This document shows, piece by piece, positions 9,010 through 19,657 of a DNA stretch of 64,000 bases; the stretch's first letter is position 1; every line of letters starts with the position of its first letter. The stretch is from Lithodes maja (Eukaryota; Arthropoda; Malacostraca; Decapoda; Lithodidae). The position numbers and the translations under genes are program-made. Under the pieces are notes generated by a model. That model saw only the letters and a program-made list of their open reading frames with translations, was not told the origin of the DNA and made no database searches. Where the stretch lies: positions 34,093-98,092 of the forward strand of contig JBAKBP010007624.1 in assembly GCA_037953745.1 (NCBI GenBank). The letters run 5' to 3'.

Positions 9010-11257
9010 TCAGGAAGAGACGTCAACCTTGGTAGATACATACGATAATTTTATCAAGTCAGTATTCAATGCACAAAATAAATACATCCCCAAAAGAAAA
9101 TTTAGATCAACATAGAACCAACCCAAATGGATGAATAATAGACTATTAGATCTTCTAGGACAAAAGAGAGGAATATATAGAAAAATTAGGAAAGGCGAAA
9201 TTCACCTACTTGCTTACTATCAGAATCTATCAAGACAGGTAAAAAAGGATATTAGGAAAGAAAAAAGAAATTATGAAATCAAGGTTGCCAATGACTCAAA
9301 AAATAATCCTAAAGCTTTTTACCAACTATATAAATCCAAGGTTAGAGATGTAATTGGTCCCCTTAAAACTTCGATAGGAGAAATGACAGAAAATGATTTA
9401 GAAATGTGCAGTACATTAAATAGTCAATTTCTTTCCGTTTTCACGAATGAAAATTTGGCACAGTTTCCAGAAGTCCGTAAGGTATATAGCGATAGTATAG
9501 AAAATAGGTTAAGTACGGTTACTATAAGTAGAAATGATGTGCTTAAGGAAATTGACAGACTGAAACCTCATAAATCGCCTGGTCCTGATGAGGTATATGC
9601 TAGAGTACCGGTATTAAAAGAATGTAGGGATGAGTTAAGTTACCCATTAACATTTTTATTTAACAAGTCATTGGAGACAGGTATAGTTCCAGAAGCTTGG
9701 AAGCTTGCAAACGTAGTTCCGATCTTCAAAAAAGGTGACAAATCAATAGCATCCAATTACCGTCCCATTAGTCTTACATCAATCATAGGAAAGCTACTAG
9801 AGTCAATTATTGCTAGTAAAATTAGAAACCACTTAGATACATTTAATTTAATCAATTCTTCTCAGCATGGATTCACTCAGGGACGTTCTTGCCTTACTAA
9901 TTTGCTTAGTTTTTTCTCAGAGGTATATGAAGCAGTAGATAATGACAAGTCATATGATATAATATATTTAGATTTCAGTAAAGCTTTCGACAGAGTCCCC
10001 CATGAGAGATTGATGAGAAAGGTTGAGGCGCATGGAATAGGTGGGGCGTTGTTGGGATGGATTAGGTCATGGCTAATTGGTAGGAAGCAGAGAGTCAGCA
10101 TAAATGGTACGAAGTCAGAATGGGGAGCAGTCAAAAGTGGTGTCCCCCAGGGATCTGTATTAGGTCCTCTGTTGTTTGTTATATACATAAATGACCTTGA
10201 TTTAGGTATAACTAGTAGGATAAGTAAATTTGCAGACGATACCAAAATGGGGACAACAATTGATTCAGATAGAGATATAGAGTGCCTCCAAAGGGATCTA
10301 GATACCTTACACGAATGGTCAGTAAATTGGCAGATGAAGTTTAACATTGACAAATGCAAGGTATTAAAGATAGGGAAGATGCATACAAATGTTAAATATA
10401 AACTAGCTAATGTGGAATTAGAAAACTCGAATTGTGAGAAAGATCTAGGTGTGTTTGTTAGCAATGATTTGAAGCCTAGACAACAGTGTATAAGCGTTCG
10501 AAACAAGGCAAACAGGATTCTCGGGTTCATCTCAAGGAGTGTGAGTAACAGAACTGCTGATGTTATCTTAAAACTTTACTTGTCATTAGTGAGACCCCAT
10601 ATGGATTATGCTGTTCAATTTTGGTGTCCTTATTACAGAATGGACATAGATTCATTGGAGAGAGTACAACGTAGAATGACAAAAATGATCCATAATATTA
10701 GAAATCTTCCGTATAAAGAAAGGTTGAAGAAATTAGGCTTACATTCGTTAGAGAGACGCAGAGTTAGAGGGGATATGATAGAGGTGTTCAAGTGGGTTAG
10801 TGGGATTAACAAAGGGGACATGACAAATGTACTAAAGCTCAGTGATAGCGAAAGAACTCGTACCAATGGTTTCAAATTAGATAAATTTCGTTTCAGAAAA
10901 GATATAGGCAAATATTGGTTTGGTAACAGAGTTGTAGATGGGTGGAATGGACTACCAAGTGCTATAGTGGGATTAAAAACGATAGGGAGCTTTAAGATAA
11001 AATTGGATAAGCATATGGACGAGAAGGGTTGGGTGTGAAGGGGGATCAGCAGGGTTGGGCCAATCAGCGCTCTGCAGACCCCCGTAATCCTGCGTTAATC
11101 TCTAACCGTTTTGGTAAGATGATCCTCAGGGTATTAGAGTGTTGAGCCTATAATTGGGCTTTGTAATTGGGGTTGTGTGGGACAGGGATCTGCCTTGCTT
11201 AGGCCAATCGGCTTTCTGCAGACTCCCATTTTCTTATGTTCTTATGTTCTTATGTAA
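9010..11257 (+). mobile_element. CR1-type LINE F, 5'-truncated
   Basis: A reverse-transcriptase LINE fragment starting just before the RT ORF. It ends with a 3' UTR containing GGCCAATCGGCTTTCTGCAG and a tandem 8-mer tail TTCTTATG repeated three times. An 8-bp tandem tail instead of poly(A) is typical of CR1. An in-frame stop at about 9111-9114 separates a short upstream remnant (ending NKYIPKRKF) from the ORF. It lies in a PTP intron on the antisense strand relative to the gene. Confidence 0.9.
9131..11038 (+). CDS. CR1-like LINE reverse transcriptase (ORF2, endonuclease missing)
   Basis: A 635-codon ORF without stops. The endonuclease domain is lost by 5' truncation. The RT domain spans roughly residues 140-430: NYRPISLTS, HGFTQGRSC, YLDFSKAFDRVPH, SGVPQGSVLGPLLF and the catalytic FADDTK with both aspartates. 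A CR1-type C-terminal region with VRPHMDYAVQFW and RRRVRGDMIEVFKW follows. The protein would reverse-transcribe its own RNA at a nicked target. The preserved frame suggests a fairly recent insertion, although without its endonuclease and 5' end it cannot move by itself. The ATG at 9131 is simply the first in frame and not necessarily a natural start. Confidence 0.9.
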   Translation: MNNRLLDLLGQKRGIYRKIRKGEIHLLAYYQNLSRQVKKDIRKEKRNYEIKVANDSKNNPKAFYQLYKSKVRDVIGPLKTSIGEMTENDLEMCSTLNSQFLSVFTNENLAQFPEVRKVYSDSIENRLSTVTISRNDVLKEIDRLKPHKSPGPDEVYARVPVLKECRDELSYPLTFLFNKSLETGIVPEAWKLANVVPIFKKGDKSIASNYRPISLTSIIGKLLESIIASKIRNHLDTFNLINSSQHGFTQGRSCLTNLLSFFSEVYEAVDNDKSYDIIYLDFSKAFDRVPHERLMRKVEAHGIGGALLGWIRSWLIGRKQRVSINGTKSEWGAVKSGVPQGSVLGPLLFVIYINDLDLGITSRISKFADDTKMGTTIDSDRDIECLQRDLDTLHEWSVNWQMKFNIDKCKVLKIGKMHTNVKYKLANVELENSNCEKDLGVFVSNDLKPRQQCISVRNKANRILGFISRSVSNRTADVILKLYLSLVRPHMDYAVQFWCPYYRMDIDSLERVQRRMTKMIHNIRNLPYKERLKKLGLHSLERRRVRGDMIEVFKWVSGINKGDMTNVLKLSDSERTRTNGFKLDKFRFRKDIGKYWFGNRVVDGWNGLPSAIVGLKTIGSFKIKLDKHMDEKGWV

Positions 11258-11500
11258 CAAGACAAAAAAATATATAAATAAATACATAAATAAATATATA
11301 TCTACCCTTAGCACCAATACATGTTTATAGTAGTGTACTGTTATGGACACATTATATACCCCTTTCATACCCCTAATATTGTACCATGTATTATTTGAAC
11401 AGACAGGCAGCAATATTTCCAACTGACCCAACGCTACTTATATCTAGGTTATCCAAGGGGAGATTTCTTGTATTTACGTATATACCGATATACAGTATAC

Positions 11501-11591
<91 letters not shown>

Positions 11592-11718
11592 GTATATACC
11601 GGGTATACTGTATAATTATATATTATATATACTGTATCATTATATTCTACAAACGTCCTTAGCATCTAACCACTTACACAATGTAATGTGTAAGATTAAT
11701 AAATAATGAATGATTGCA
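11258..11718. repeat. Intronic AT-rich DNA with (AT)n microsatellite
   Basis: A perfect (AT)n tract at about 11503-11586, bordered by TATAC-rich degenerate palindromic sequence (ACTGTATA words). The ORFs on both strands here translate the repeat and are not genes. Confidence 0.9.
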
Positions 11719-11783
11719 ACTACCGGGAATCGAACTCGGGACCCACAAACAGGACGACAGTGTTCTACCACTGTACCATCAAG
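11719..11783 (-). repeat. tRNA-like sequence (Gly/Asp-like SINE head or tRNA pseudogene)
   Basis: On the minus strand CAGTGGTAGAACACTGTC resembles an A-box/D-arm. GGTCCCGAGTTCGATTCCCG is a strong B-box/T-arm with a pairing stem. The acceptor arms do not pair well and no terminator run was identified, so a functional tRNA is doubtful. Confidence 0.5.
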
Positions 11784-11979
11784 AAAGTTAAAGGTTTAGC
11801 ACACACTCTTCGCACATATACCTTGTCGATATATAGGAACATGCACTGAGTGTTACACTAAACCCAACCTCACTATGATAGTCAAATGGAAGTACTGAAA
11901 CCCGTAGATATAGTATTATGAACGAAATTCCTATTAACACAACATTGTTTAATATAATTAATATCACTAATATATTTAA

Positions 11980-12814
11980 CCCATACGGTACGGAAAACGT
12001 AGTACTTCGTTTGGGCAAGTTACAGCAATTTACAAGCTTTAACCCTTTGGCTGCGGCCATTTTTGGGCTATTTAGGGCATATTCAGGCACTCCTGAATGA
12101 TAAATCAAGCATCTGCATTAAATTAAGTGTATTCTGCCGAAAACTAGGAGAGAATAGCTTCAAAATGTCACCAGAACGGGCCCCGTATGTGGTCTGGTTC
12201 ACCCGCAGTGGTGACAGTGAAACGCGGGAAACCTGCTATTATGTAACACTCGCTCGCTTGGCTACACTGCTGGGAGACACAGAGAGAGACCCGCGCGAGA
12301 CACGGTCAACCTCAGTGAGCCGCTCGGTGCTCTGAGGGTCGGAGGTGGGCCCCTCACGCTCCCGCCCACTGACACTCGATTTTTATGGTTTTTACAGGCT
12401 TTTAAAGCCTGGAAATTGCTGTAACTTGCCAGGACGTTCCAGAACGTCACCCGCAGCGAAAGGGTTAATAGCCTGTAAAAGTCATAGAAATTGAGTGTTA
12501 GTGGGCGTCCACAAGGGGCCCACCTCCGACCGTCAGCACGTCCGTCCGTGCACCGAGACCCACAGCCCAGGTCTCAGCAGTGCTGCCAAAGGCAAAAAAG
12601 CGCTACATTGTTAATAAATAGCGAGTTTTCCCCAATGTCTATGGTAGCGCTGTGGGTGATCCCCGCGAACTACGAAGCTAATTTTATTTCATTTTGAAGC
12701 TATTTTCGTCTAGTTTTTGGCAGAATACATTTCATTACATGCAGACATTTGATTAATCATTCAGGAGTGCCTGAATATGCCCTAAATAGCCCAACTATGC
12801 CCGCAGAGAAAGGG
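11980..12814. mobile_element. TTAA MITE family 3, older copy split by a younger copy of itself
   Basis: Outer pieces 11980-12042 and 12469-12814, read together on the minus strand, form a diverged copy of the element at 12043-12464. It is flanked by TTAA (11976-11979) and TTAT (12815-12818). The terminal CCC...GGG is retained, but the inverted repeats have decayed. Confidence 0.75.
12043..12464. mobile_element. TTAA MITE family 3, younger nested copy (422 bp)
   Basis: Precisely bounded by TTAA (12039-12042 and 12465-12468). The left end CCCTTTGGCTGCGG matches the inverted right end CCCTTTCGCTGCGG. It is inserted at a TTAA inside the inverted older copy, so the whole forms a large imperfect palindrome. 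No transposase frame is present. Confidence 0.85.
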
Positions 12815-12818
12815 TTAT

Positions 12819-12935
12819 TATCACTGTTGTTTATAGTGCAAAATTTATCCATTTTGTCTCTTTTCACTTAAATAATACTACTACTAATAATAATGTTAAT
12901 AATAATAATAATGTTAATAATAATAATAATATTAA
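12819..12935. repeat. (AAT)n microsatellite with GTTAAT variants
   Basis: Degenerate AAT repeat between two TTAA elements. It supplies the TTAA target of the next MITE. Confidence 0.8.
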
Positions 12936-13163
12936 CCCTCTCCGACATATGACGCAATTTTGAGCCTATTGGGGATACTTTAAAGCCTTTGTTACCATCA
13001 GGGGTATTTATAAACCTTTAGTTTAGTTACTTCAACCTCTGCAGTTGTCTTTTGAGTTAGCTGTGGGCAGAAAACTAATTTTGGAGAGGTAATTATATGA
13101 GTGAGAGAACTCTATTTCTTATTGCTAATCTGGCAACCTCTGCGTCATAAATGCGTGAAAGGG
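12936..13163. mobile_element. TTAA MITE family 4, copy a (228 bp)
   Basis: TTAA on each side (12932-12935 and 13164-13167). The ends are CCCTCTCCGACATATGACGC and the inverse of GCGTCATAAATGCGTGAAAGGG, so about 20-bp imperfect inverted repeats. The interior (ATTTTGAGCC, GGGATACTTTAAAGCC, CTCTGCAGTTGTC) matches copy b at 58732-58957. Confidence 0.9.
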
Positions 13164-13167
13164 TTAA

Positions 13168-13930
13168 TAATAATAATAACAAATCTAAGCTGGACTATAG
13201 GTCCGTGCGGCCGTGTTAACTCCCGAGACGTGTGGAACAGGATGAAATGTAAACAGAATAGGCTCTGTTTCGGCCTAGAGGATAAATTAGAGTATATGCA
13301 TGTGGAAGATCATTAAATTTGGTTCAATAATATACACCAAATTTCGTGAAAATCAGTTCATAACTTTGAGAGCCACTTACGCTGGCGGAGATATATGCTC
13401 TATTGATCATCTCCAATATTTAATCTCTTCTTACTTGGACAATATTCTATCTGCTCACCAAATTTCGTGGTCATTGGTTCATAACTTTTGAGCTATCTTA
13501 TTTACAGACAATCAGACAAATGGAGGCAAAAACATAACCTCCGTCCAACATCGTTGGCGGAGGTAACAATGAGGGGCTTTCTGGAAAGCGCGTATCGTAC
13601 CTCCTCCTAAGCTGGCGGAGGTATGCGCTCTACCGATTGCCTCCTCATATTAATTGCTTCTCTCTTGGTGCATATTCTATCTGCCCACCAAGTTTCGTGA
13701 ACATTGGTTCATAACGTTGTGAGCCGTCTACGGTGACGGAGGTATGCACTCTACCAATCACCTCCACAATTAAACGCCTTCTTCCTTGGGGCATATCCTA
13801 TCTGACCTCCAACTTTCGTGACAATCTGTTCATAGCTTTTTGATAGGTTTATCTTGTTTACAGACAAACAAATACACAAACAGACAAACAAATTGAGGCA
13901 AAAACATAACCTCCACCAACTTCATTGGCG
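13168..13930 (+). repeat. Diverged repeat with GGCGGAGGT and CACCAAATTTCGTG words
   Basis: The phrases CACCAAATTTCGTG, GGTTCATAAC, GGCGGAGGTATGC and AGGCAAAAACATAACCTCC recur three to four times with heavy divergence (near 13330-13390, 13455-13560, 13612-13625, 13690-13745 and 13805-13930). This is an old dispersed or tandem repeat with no coding signal. Confidence 0.6.
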
Positions 13931-14957
13931 AAGGATATTGCACGTAATGTATTTCATTACCACCGGATCACATTTTCTGTCGCTCCTGCAGAAGGGAAGC
14001 AACAGCGGGGTGCCCTGGACAAAATTTGAAAATAGGACTCTGACCATTATGTCTACGAAATAGATGAGATTATGTACATGTTCAAGTAAAAATGAGTACT
14101 ATCCCCATACTATAACCATTTTCAATTTCCGTCACTCTTGTAGAAGGGGACCTGTGGTAGGGCGCCATGTCCGACATGTTGGATCCAATTATTAATTGAA
14201 AGTATCTGTATGGTAGGCTATATTATATGTGTGGTTCATTAATCCCATAGAAATATCCGATCTCATTTTTCGACACTCCTGTATTAGGGAGACAGTAGCG
14301 AGGCGCCCTGGGCTAAAGTTGTAGATTGGACTCCGTTATGGTCAGGGAATAGATCACGCTACAGTATACAGTAGGCCTATGCATGTGAATTAAATTAGCA
14401 AAGCAAAGACCCCAAAAGACAGCCATCTACTCTAGTAGAAGGGGCCCTAAAGGTAACTACCAAGGGTGAAGTATTTTAAAAGTGCCCTCTTAAAGCCTGA
14501 TCAATAAGCAAGAGTCTATGCATAAAGAGTTCTATGAAATATGCCTTAGCAATTTCCAAACAGGTGGCCATTTCATTTTTCACCACTACTGCAGAAGGCG
14601 CCGATTAGCGGGGCGCCCAGAATGTAAATATAAATATAATTTAAATATAATAGAGTATATGCGTGTGTAAGCTCATAAAATTTGGTTCAGTATTAACCGA
14701 GAAATACCAAATTTTGATAAGCGTCACAAAACTGCAGAAGGATGCAATTTGGGGGGCGTCTTGGCAGGAATTGAAACAAAGGGCTCAGTTACTGCCTAGA
14801 CTCAAGGATAGATAATTTATATGCTTGTATAAGGTCATTAAATTTGATTCAGTAATAACCTAGAAATTGAAATTATGTATAAATGTTGGCGATTTGAGGG
14901 GCGCCCAGGCCGAAATTTGAAAAAAGGCTATGTTACGGCCTAGAGGATAGATCAGTG
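13931..14957 (+). repeat. ~150-bp satellite-like array, interrupted by LINE A
   Basis: Seven diverged monomers, with CTGCAGAAGG or TAGTAGAAGG words near 13988, 14141, 14283, 14435, 14591 and 14734 and a degenerate one near 14885 (spacing 142-156 bp). Each has GGGGCGCCC, GGCCTAGAGGATAGAT and ATTAAATTTGGTTCAGTAAT blocks. The last monomer continues at 20398-20475 beyond the LINE insertion, and a related monomer end occurs at 13255-13330. Confidence 0.75.
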
Positions 14958-15187
14958 TACAAAGGTGTACAAAGGAGTACAAAGGAAATCGAGCAACAAC
15001 AGATCTAGTGACCCTTCTAGGTTGCTTGTCCTCCAAAACACTGAGGATCAAGTGTCCAAACAGTGGTTTAGAGTGGGTAAGGGAACATTGGAAAGGGAAT
15101 TACTGCCCTGGAACTAATGTCCGTGGCAGGATTAGGAAGTTAGTAGGGGACAGACTGGTTAGTAACTGAGGGGGGGATAAAATAAAG

Positions 15188-15866
15188 TTATTCATTTACA
15201 AACGTAGTCAGTCGCGGGTTTGATGCGAGATATTTGTCTAGGCAGAGTTCAAATGAATCAACGGTGATGCAGTCTATAACGTTTCGGGGTAGCCCATTCC
15301 ACAAGTTGACAACTCGATTGAAGAAGAAATTCTTAGATTCGTGTGAGTTAAAAGATTTACCAATAATTTTGCAACCGTTTCCCCGCGTGTAATTAGATTG
15401 GTCGATAGTGAAGTACTTACTACAGTTCATATTGTCGATGCCTTTGATGATTTTGAACACTTGAATTAAGTCACCTCTTAATCTGCGCTGGGTTAAAGGA
15501 AATAAATTTAATTCTCTAAGAGCTCTTCCTATGGTTTGTTCTTTAGGCTAGGTATCATTTTGGTAACTCTACGTTGAACTCGTTCTAGCTTGTTTATATC
15601 TTTTTGGTAATAAGGGCACCAGGATTGAACGCAGTATTCCAGAAGAGGGCGGACTAAGGAATTGTAAAGGGTTAGGATAACTTCTTTGGATTTATGCTCA
15701 AATGACCTGCCTATAAAGCCAATTATTTTGTTTGCCTTCTTAACAACTTCTGAACATTGTTGACTCGGTTTTAGGTTACTCGATATTGTTACTCCCAGAT
15801 CGGTTTCTCTGTTTACATTCTTAAGCTGAGTGCCATTCATCGAATAGTTTGCTTTCTCATTTAGGT
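15188..15866 (-). pseudogene. LINE A copy 1, C-terminal part of RT ORF2
   Basis: This continues the RT from the other side of the LINE B insertion. It contains MNGTQLKNVNRETDLGV, then VRPLLEYCVQSWCPYY and RVQRRVTKMIPSL. After a frame break near 15470-15530 it continues with NRVVNLWNGLPRNVID, ending at 15188. These are the usual CR1 C-terminal blocks. The frame is broken at least once here and the ORF is interrupted by LINE B, so it is non-functional. Confidence 0.85.
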
Positions 15867-15867
15867 C

Positions 15868-17371
15868 TGTGTCTCATTCCGTCTGTGTACTCATACCTCA
15901 TGCTTCCCAGTACCCTGGAAAGAAGCAAACATTCATCCAGTTCCTAAAAAAGGTGCCTCTTCAGATCTATCAAACTACAGACCAATAGCAAAAACTTCCA
16001 CTCTTGGTAAAGTCTTTGAAATTATATTAAATAATCACATAATTAAGCATCTTGAGAAAAATAAATTAATCAGTGATAGGCAATATGGTTTTAGACGATG
16101 TCGATCAACTGCAGACATTCTTTGCCTTCTTACGCATCAAATCAACCAAGCTACAGACCAACATGGTGAAACACATACAATAGCACTGGATATATCAAAG
16201 GCATTTGATAGAGTCTGGCATCAATCCTTATTGTCGAAGATGTCACACTACGGCCTTGCATCATTAGTTCCACTAATTTCTTCTTATCGTCATAACAGAA
16301 AAATACGTGTAATGGTAGATGGCCTTTATTCTCAATTTCACTCAATAAATGCTGGTGTTCCCCAGGGATCAGTTTTGGCCCCAATTCTGTTCCTCATTCA
16401 TATCAATGATCTCATATCTAGCACTCATAATCCAATACATTCCTACGCAGATGACTCAACACTCCACAGTTCCTTCACATTTACCAATTCTTTCAACCAA
16501 CCCGATCTTATAAATTCAAAAATAAACACTGCAATTTCTCTGAACCAGGACCTTTCTAGAATTAATGGATGGGGACAAAAGAATCTAGTTTCCTTTAATG
16601 CACAGAAACCAAGTACATTCAATTTTCTAACCGACAGAATCTCACCGACTCCCATATATTTTTTAATGATGTAAATATTCCCACTTCCCCTAGTATTGAC
16701 ATTCTCGGTGTAACATTAACTACAAACTTGAGCTGGACACATTATGTTAGAAGCATTGCTAAGAATGCCTCTAAAAAACTGGGACTCCTGCACAGAGTTC
16801 GAGAATTCTTCACTGACGAGCAGTTGGCCGTAATATATAAAAGTCATGTGCGTTCTCAGATGGATTACTGTTCACCTCTGTGGGGTGGAAGTGGAGTAGT
16901 TGCATTGAGGCAGTTGGACAAAATTCAAAATAAAGCTATTAGATTAATCAATAACCCTGCAATCACACAGGACCTTCCTACATTATCCATACGAGGAAAC
17001 GTTGCATCCCTTGCATTATTCTACAGATATTTTCACAGCAATTGTTCCGAGGAACTTGCTTCAATTGTGCCGCCTCTCCACATCTTTCCCCGTAGAACTA
17101 GGGCAGCTGAGAGCGCCCATGAATTTACACTTTCTCCTCCACAATGCAGAACTTCTGCTTATCAGAATTCATTTATCCCCAGAGCTACTACTCTTTGGAA
17201 TTCACTTCCCTCGAATTGCTTTCCACAAACTTACAATTTACAAATATTTAAATCCAGTTGTTACAAACATTTTATGAATGGAGGGATGCCTTTAGGCACA
17301 TGGACCTTTTTGTTTTATCTGTGTTTTTCCTTCCTCCGTTCATTGTCTCTTAAAAAAAAAAAAAAAAAAAA
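15868..17371 (+). mobile_element. Poly(A) LINE B inserted in LINE A
   Basis: A 5'-truncated LINE of about 1.5 kb ending in an A run at 17351-17371. The flanking LINE A sequence reads CATTTAGGT on the left and GGTATCCGATATG on the right, giving a short target duplication AGGT or GGT. Insertion is sense-opposite to its host. It is related in sequence to LINE C but is a distinct family. Confidence 0.9.
15874..17280 (+). pseudogene. LINE B reverse transcriptase fragment
   Basis: The reading frame enters at the truncated 5' edge: NYRPIAKTSTLGK, ALDISKAFDRVWH, AGVPQGSVLAPILFL and catalytic HSYADDSTLHS with both aspartates. A frameshift in the T run near 16655-16662 moves the rest to another frame (DILGVTLTTNLSW, SQMDYCSPLWGG, FYRYFHSNCSEEL and TTLWNSLPSNCF). 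It belongs to the Jockey/CR1 group of RTs. The exact clade cannot be fixed by eye. The endonuclease is missing, so it is dead on arrival. Confidence 0.85.
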
Positions 17372-18339
17372 AGGTATCCGATATGTAGTACTTTACATTT
17401 ATCCGCATTGAAACTCATTTGCCAAATTTGGGCCCAACATGACAATTTGTCTAGATTGTGTTGCATATCGTCAACTTGTTCTTTTGAGAGTACGCTATTT
17501 GCAATTTTTGTATCTTCAGCAAATTTTGAGATTGTACAGCTAAGACCCTCATCTATGTCGTTGATGTAAATTAGAAAGAGAATTGGTCCTAGTACCGATC
17601 CCTGGGGTACCCCGCTACTTACATTGGTCCATTTAGATGCCTTACCGTTTATGACTACTCTTTGCTTTCTGTCGCTGAGCCAATTTTCTATCCATTTCAA
17701 CACAACGTCTTGTATTCCATGCGCTTTTAGTTTTAGCAGTAAACGTTTGTGGGGAACTCTGTCAAAGGCCTTTTGAAAATCAAGGTATATAATATCTACA
17801 GCTTTACTCTCATCGTAGAGGTTGAGGATATCGTGGAAGAAGTCTAAGAGGTTTGTTAAACAGGAACGTTTTTTACGAAAGCCGTGTTGAGTATCTTTAA
17901 GTATGTTATTTTCCTCCAAGTGATTTACGAGTCTGTCTCGTATGACCGTTTCTAGCATTTTACATACAACTGAGGTTAAGCTAATTGGACGATAGTTACT
18001 GGGTAGGGATTTGCTGCCTTTTTTGAATATCGGTGTTACGTTGGCTAGCTTCCACTGATCGGGCATAGTTCCAGAGTGCAAGGATTTATTGAATAGTAAT
18101 GTCAGTGGTTTGGAGAGCTCATCCTTAGCTTCCTTTAGTACTCTAGGTGAGATTGTATCAGGTCCAGGCGTTTTATTTACCTTAAATTTATCTAAACAAT
18201 TCAATACTTCTCTCTCTGTAACGGTGATATTGCTTAGAACATCTGAATTATCAATCTGAATCTGCGATGGTGTAGGGATATCACTGAGGTCTTCTGTTGT
18301 AAAAACTGATGCAAAGAAGGTATTGAGGGCATTACTCAT
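17372..18339 (-). pseudogene. LINE A copy 1 reverse transcriptase with altered active site
   Basis: The N-terminal and central RT: PGPDTISPRVLK, NYRPISLTSVVCKM, HGFRKKRSCLTNLL, YLDFQKAFDRVPH and SGVPQGSVLGPILF. The catalytic box reads FAEDTK instead of FADDTK because of a GAA codon at 17515-17517, and the first catalytic Asp is metal-binding in all RTs. Copy 2 at 62808-63923 retains FADDTK. The ORF is cut by LINE B after LHIGYL. Confidence 0.9.
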
Positions 18340-18563
18340 TTGTACTTCGTCTTTGGTGTATTCTCCATTTTCATCGACTAACGGTCCAACAGTTGAAGTA
18401 ACTACTTTTTTCTTTCTGATATAACTATAGAATTCTTTCGGGTTTGTTTTACTTTGATTTGCAATATGTAACTCTAAGGTCTTTTTACTTTGCTTAATTA
18501 ACTTTTTGGCTTTGCGTCGTAGCTCTACAAATTTCAGCCGTTCTTCGTCATTTTGTGAGGATT

Positions 18564-19574
18564 TTAATCTATCATTAGCAAATTTTTAGCAAGCAGGCAG
18601 TTTGAAATATCTTTATTCCACCATTTGGGCTTATTATTATGGCCTGGACGCCGTATTTTCGATGGTATGCAGTCTTGCACTGCTTTTAGGTAAGTGGCTT
18701 CGAATAACTTCCAAGATGTATTTATGTCGTTATTGTGAATTAAAAAGCTCCAGTCAGTTTCTTTAAACATAGCTCTAAGTTTATGAAAGTTTGCTTTCTT
18801 GAAATTAGGGACTTTTTCGATGCTACTATTTGGTTCGTTACTAGTAAACTTTAAAGTGAAAGTTATCGTACGATGGTCGCTGTTACTGAATTCATCACCA
18901 ACATTCAAATTCTCTATTAATTCTTCTTTTGTTGCAAGTACAATGTCAAGAACGTTATTACCACGGGTCGGCGTTCGAATAAATTGATAAAGCGAACTCT
19001 CTTGCAAGTTCGTATACAAGTCATGTCCGGAGTGTGAAGTAAGAGTATCGCCCCACTTGGTCACAGGTAAATTAAAGTCGCCAAAAATTACGGTATCTTG
19101 TGAGTTACTTACATCTGCAATTTGTTCGTAAATTTCTCGGTCAGTTTGCACTGATTGAGCTGGAGGTCTGTATATTAATGCAAGTATTGTTTTTGTACCT
19201 TTATTATTCTTTATTAGCACAAAAGATGCGTCGACGTTCACAATTTGAGGTTTTGACAAGAGGGTAGGGTTAAGACTTTCTTTGATATAAAGTAAAACGC
19301 CACCTCCATTTCGATTTATTCGGCTTTTCTCAAACATTACATAACCGGGAAGTGAATACTCTGCTAAAAAGTCTCTATCTTCTGTATTGAGCCAAGATTC
19401 TGTTATGCCAATCACATCATAATTTTCTGTAAACACTAGCTCCTCTAAATCTGAAAATGTATTGCGTATGCTACGAGCGTTTGCATAGAAAACCTTTAAA
19501 TTTGTTATTTTAGAACTCACGGAACGCTCTTTAATAATATTTTTGGTTCTTGTCGGATCTACATTTATGTTCAT
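18564..19574 (-). pseudogene. LINE A copy 1 apurinic-type endonuclease domain (ORF2 N-terminus)
   Basis: An endonuclease-exonuclease-phosphatase fold. YANARSIRNTF carries the first metal-site Asn, GITESWL the Glu, IFGDFNLP the GDFN motif, and NSDHRTITF the catalytic SDH. The domain nicks target DNA to prime reverse transcription. A frame break near 18580 separates it from the RT region (18340-18560 encodes the linker in another frame), so ORF2 is not continuous. No conserved endonuclease residue is visibly lost. Confidence 0.85.
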
Positions 19575-19657
19575 GGCTGTCCTCGGTCCTCGCTGTCTTC
19601 GGTCCTTATCGCTGGTGGTCCTCGGTTGCCTCTGTTTTTTTCTTGGTGTTGGATGAT

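Noticed and set aside
9877..10530. 217-codon minus-strand ORF opposite LINE F
   Set aside because: Shadow of the RT reading frame; no independent domain.
11719..11783. Functional tRNA gene
   Set aside because: Good B box, but acceptor arms do not pair and no terminator was recognised; called tRNA-like instead.
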